Origin: Chthoniobacterales bacterium
Lineage (GTDB): Bacteria > Verrucomicrobiota > Verrucomicrobiia > Chthoniobacterales > DYNR01
DNA length: 64,000 bases
Reading direction: 5' to 3'
NCBI GenBank assembly: GCA_026418675.1
Contig: JAOAAX010000001.1
Span: 89,423-153,422, forward strand
Position numbers and translations under genes: made by a program. Each line of letters begins with the position of its first letter. Position 1 is the first letter of the stretch. The notes under the pieces are model-generated. The model worked only from the letters and a program-made list of their open reading frames with translations, was not told the DNA's origin and did not search any database. Of the stretch, positions 63,418-64,000 are shown piece by piece.

Positions 63418-64000
63418 TTAACTGGTTTTGATGGAGGGGAAGCTTTCGACAGCATCAGCGCAGCGTTTGCAAAGGGTTGGGTGAGCCGGGTTGTGCCCAA
63501 CATCGGGAAGATGGCGCCAACAGCGCTCGCATCGCGGCCAGGGCGCTTTGCGAAGTATGACGTTCCAATCGTCCGCCGGCTTTAGCTCTAAATGGCTTAG
63601 GATAAGGAATTCCTCCAGTTGATCTGCATACGGAATAAGCTCGTCATACTGGGCATGGGGAACGTGAAGCTGAATGTGCGCCTCCAAGGGCTTGCCAATC
63701 GTATTGTTCTTAATGGCTGCTTCCATCGCTTGGGAAATGCGGGAGCGAATTTCAAGCCAACCCCGAATTCGCGAAACAGCCGAATCGGCAATCAGCTCCT
63801 CCCTTTGATCCAAGGTCGGAAAGAGTTGCAAGTGAACAGAGGTGCCCGGGCGGAAATAGCCCCAGGCTTCTTCTGCAGTAAATGCTAGGATGGGAGCAAG
63901 GAGACGGCAAAGCACATCAAAGAGCTCATACATGGTGGAGCAAGCCGCAAGCCGACGTGGACTCTGGAAGTGGTCGCAGTAAAGGCGGTCCTTGGTTATA
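63418..64000 (-). CDS. ileS: Isoleucyl-tRNA synthetase (C-terminal part, cut by window edge)
   Basis: The minus-strand frame is open from the window end to the stop at 63418 (194 complete codons), so only the C-terminal part is seen. The anticodon-binding domain is recognisable in KDRLYC, SPRRLAACSTMYELFDVLCRL and LAPILAFTAEEAWGYF. The terminal zinc-binding domain shows CERCWRH and CKRC, as in IleRS proteins that carry a C-terminal zinc. The HIGH and KMSKS regions lie outside the window. Family is certain; type (I or II) is not resolved here. Confidence 0.94.
   Translation of the reverse strand, partial: ITKDRLYCDHFQSPRRLAACSTMYELFDVLCRLLAPILAFTAEEAWGYFRPGTSVHLQLFPTLDQREELIADSAVSRIRGWLEIRSRISQAMEAAIKNNTIGKPLEAHIQLHVPHAQYDELIPYADQLEEFLILSHLELKPADDWNVILRKAPWPRCERCWRHLPDVGHNPAHPTLCKRCADAVESFPSIKTS

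Noticed and set aside
1..64000. CRISPR arrays, insertion sequences, prophage or integrated island
   Set aside because: No regularly spaced repeats, transposase frames, terminal inverted repeats or phage structural genes were seen on either strand; the tRNA-Ser gene has no adjacent integrase or visible att duplication.

Overview
The window is a contiguous, gene-dense bacterial chromosome segment with mostly housekeeping genes. It looks Gram-negative: it has lipobox and Tat signals, heptosyltransferase-like glycosyltransferases and HflKC. Gene content suggests a member of the PVC superphylum, most likely Verrucomicrobiota. That call rests on recalled family resemblance (small lipoprotein with an IPWNRP motif, stand-alone 4-mercaptohistidine methyltransferase, CWC-type protein, Tat-exported aldo/keto reductase); no database search was possible. 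I see no insertion sequence, prophage, CRISPR array or rRNA. There is one tRNA, tRNA-Ser(GCT).

Layout: 1-1842 holds the end of mnmE and pyrD. 1845-3630 is a leftward operon of an ovothiol-type methyltransferase, a TPMT-like methyltransferase and a DCC-family protein. 3691-4857 is an M29-like peptidase, divergent from a protein with a degenerate tyrosine-recombinase-like core (4983-5801). 5881-9125 runs rightward: coiled-coil protein, small lipoprotein, GT9 glycosyltransferase, ruvC, exoD. 9167-12432 runs leftward: Rrf2 regulator, DUF1015, FmdB, zinc-ribbon membrane protein. 12630-20671 is hflK-hflC followed by the translation/RNA cluster nusA-infB-rbfA-DHH-truB. 20704-22533 is a ClpX-like unfoldase with a membrane protein. 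Then come tRNA-Ser, a PIG-L deacetylase, and the tightly packed proC-TPR-DacA group, then uvrA, a large TPR protein, an orphan PstS-like protein with a strong terminator, carB, a serine hydrolase and a TPR-glycosyltransferase fusion.

39404-45448 is a hydroxyacid island. LarA-like racemase and lactate permease genes run left; a CWC-type protein, an AspT-type exchanger and D-lactate dehydrogenase run right. Next are cysI, a YggS-type protein, recN, an MBL hydrolase and a GT-C-like membrane protein. 52666-58309 is a complete mrpABCDEFG Na+/H+ antiporter operon whose MrpE is short. The end holds ribE, an M20 peptidase, a Tat-exported aldo/keto reductase, a secreted protein, tyrS and the 3' end of ileS.

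The plus strand is C-rich over G from the left edge to about 60.4 kb, whichever strand is coding, and becomes G-rich after that. This skew switch could mark a replication-origin region or an inversion breakpoint. The points most worth following up are the ClpX-like protein without ClpP-docking features, the recombinase-like protein without catalytic residues, the ovothiol-type methyltransferase operon, the LarA/LctP/LdhA island and the skew switch.
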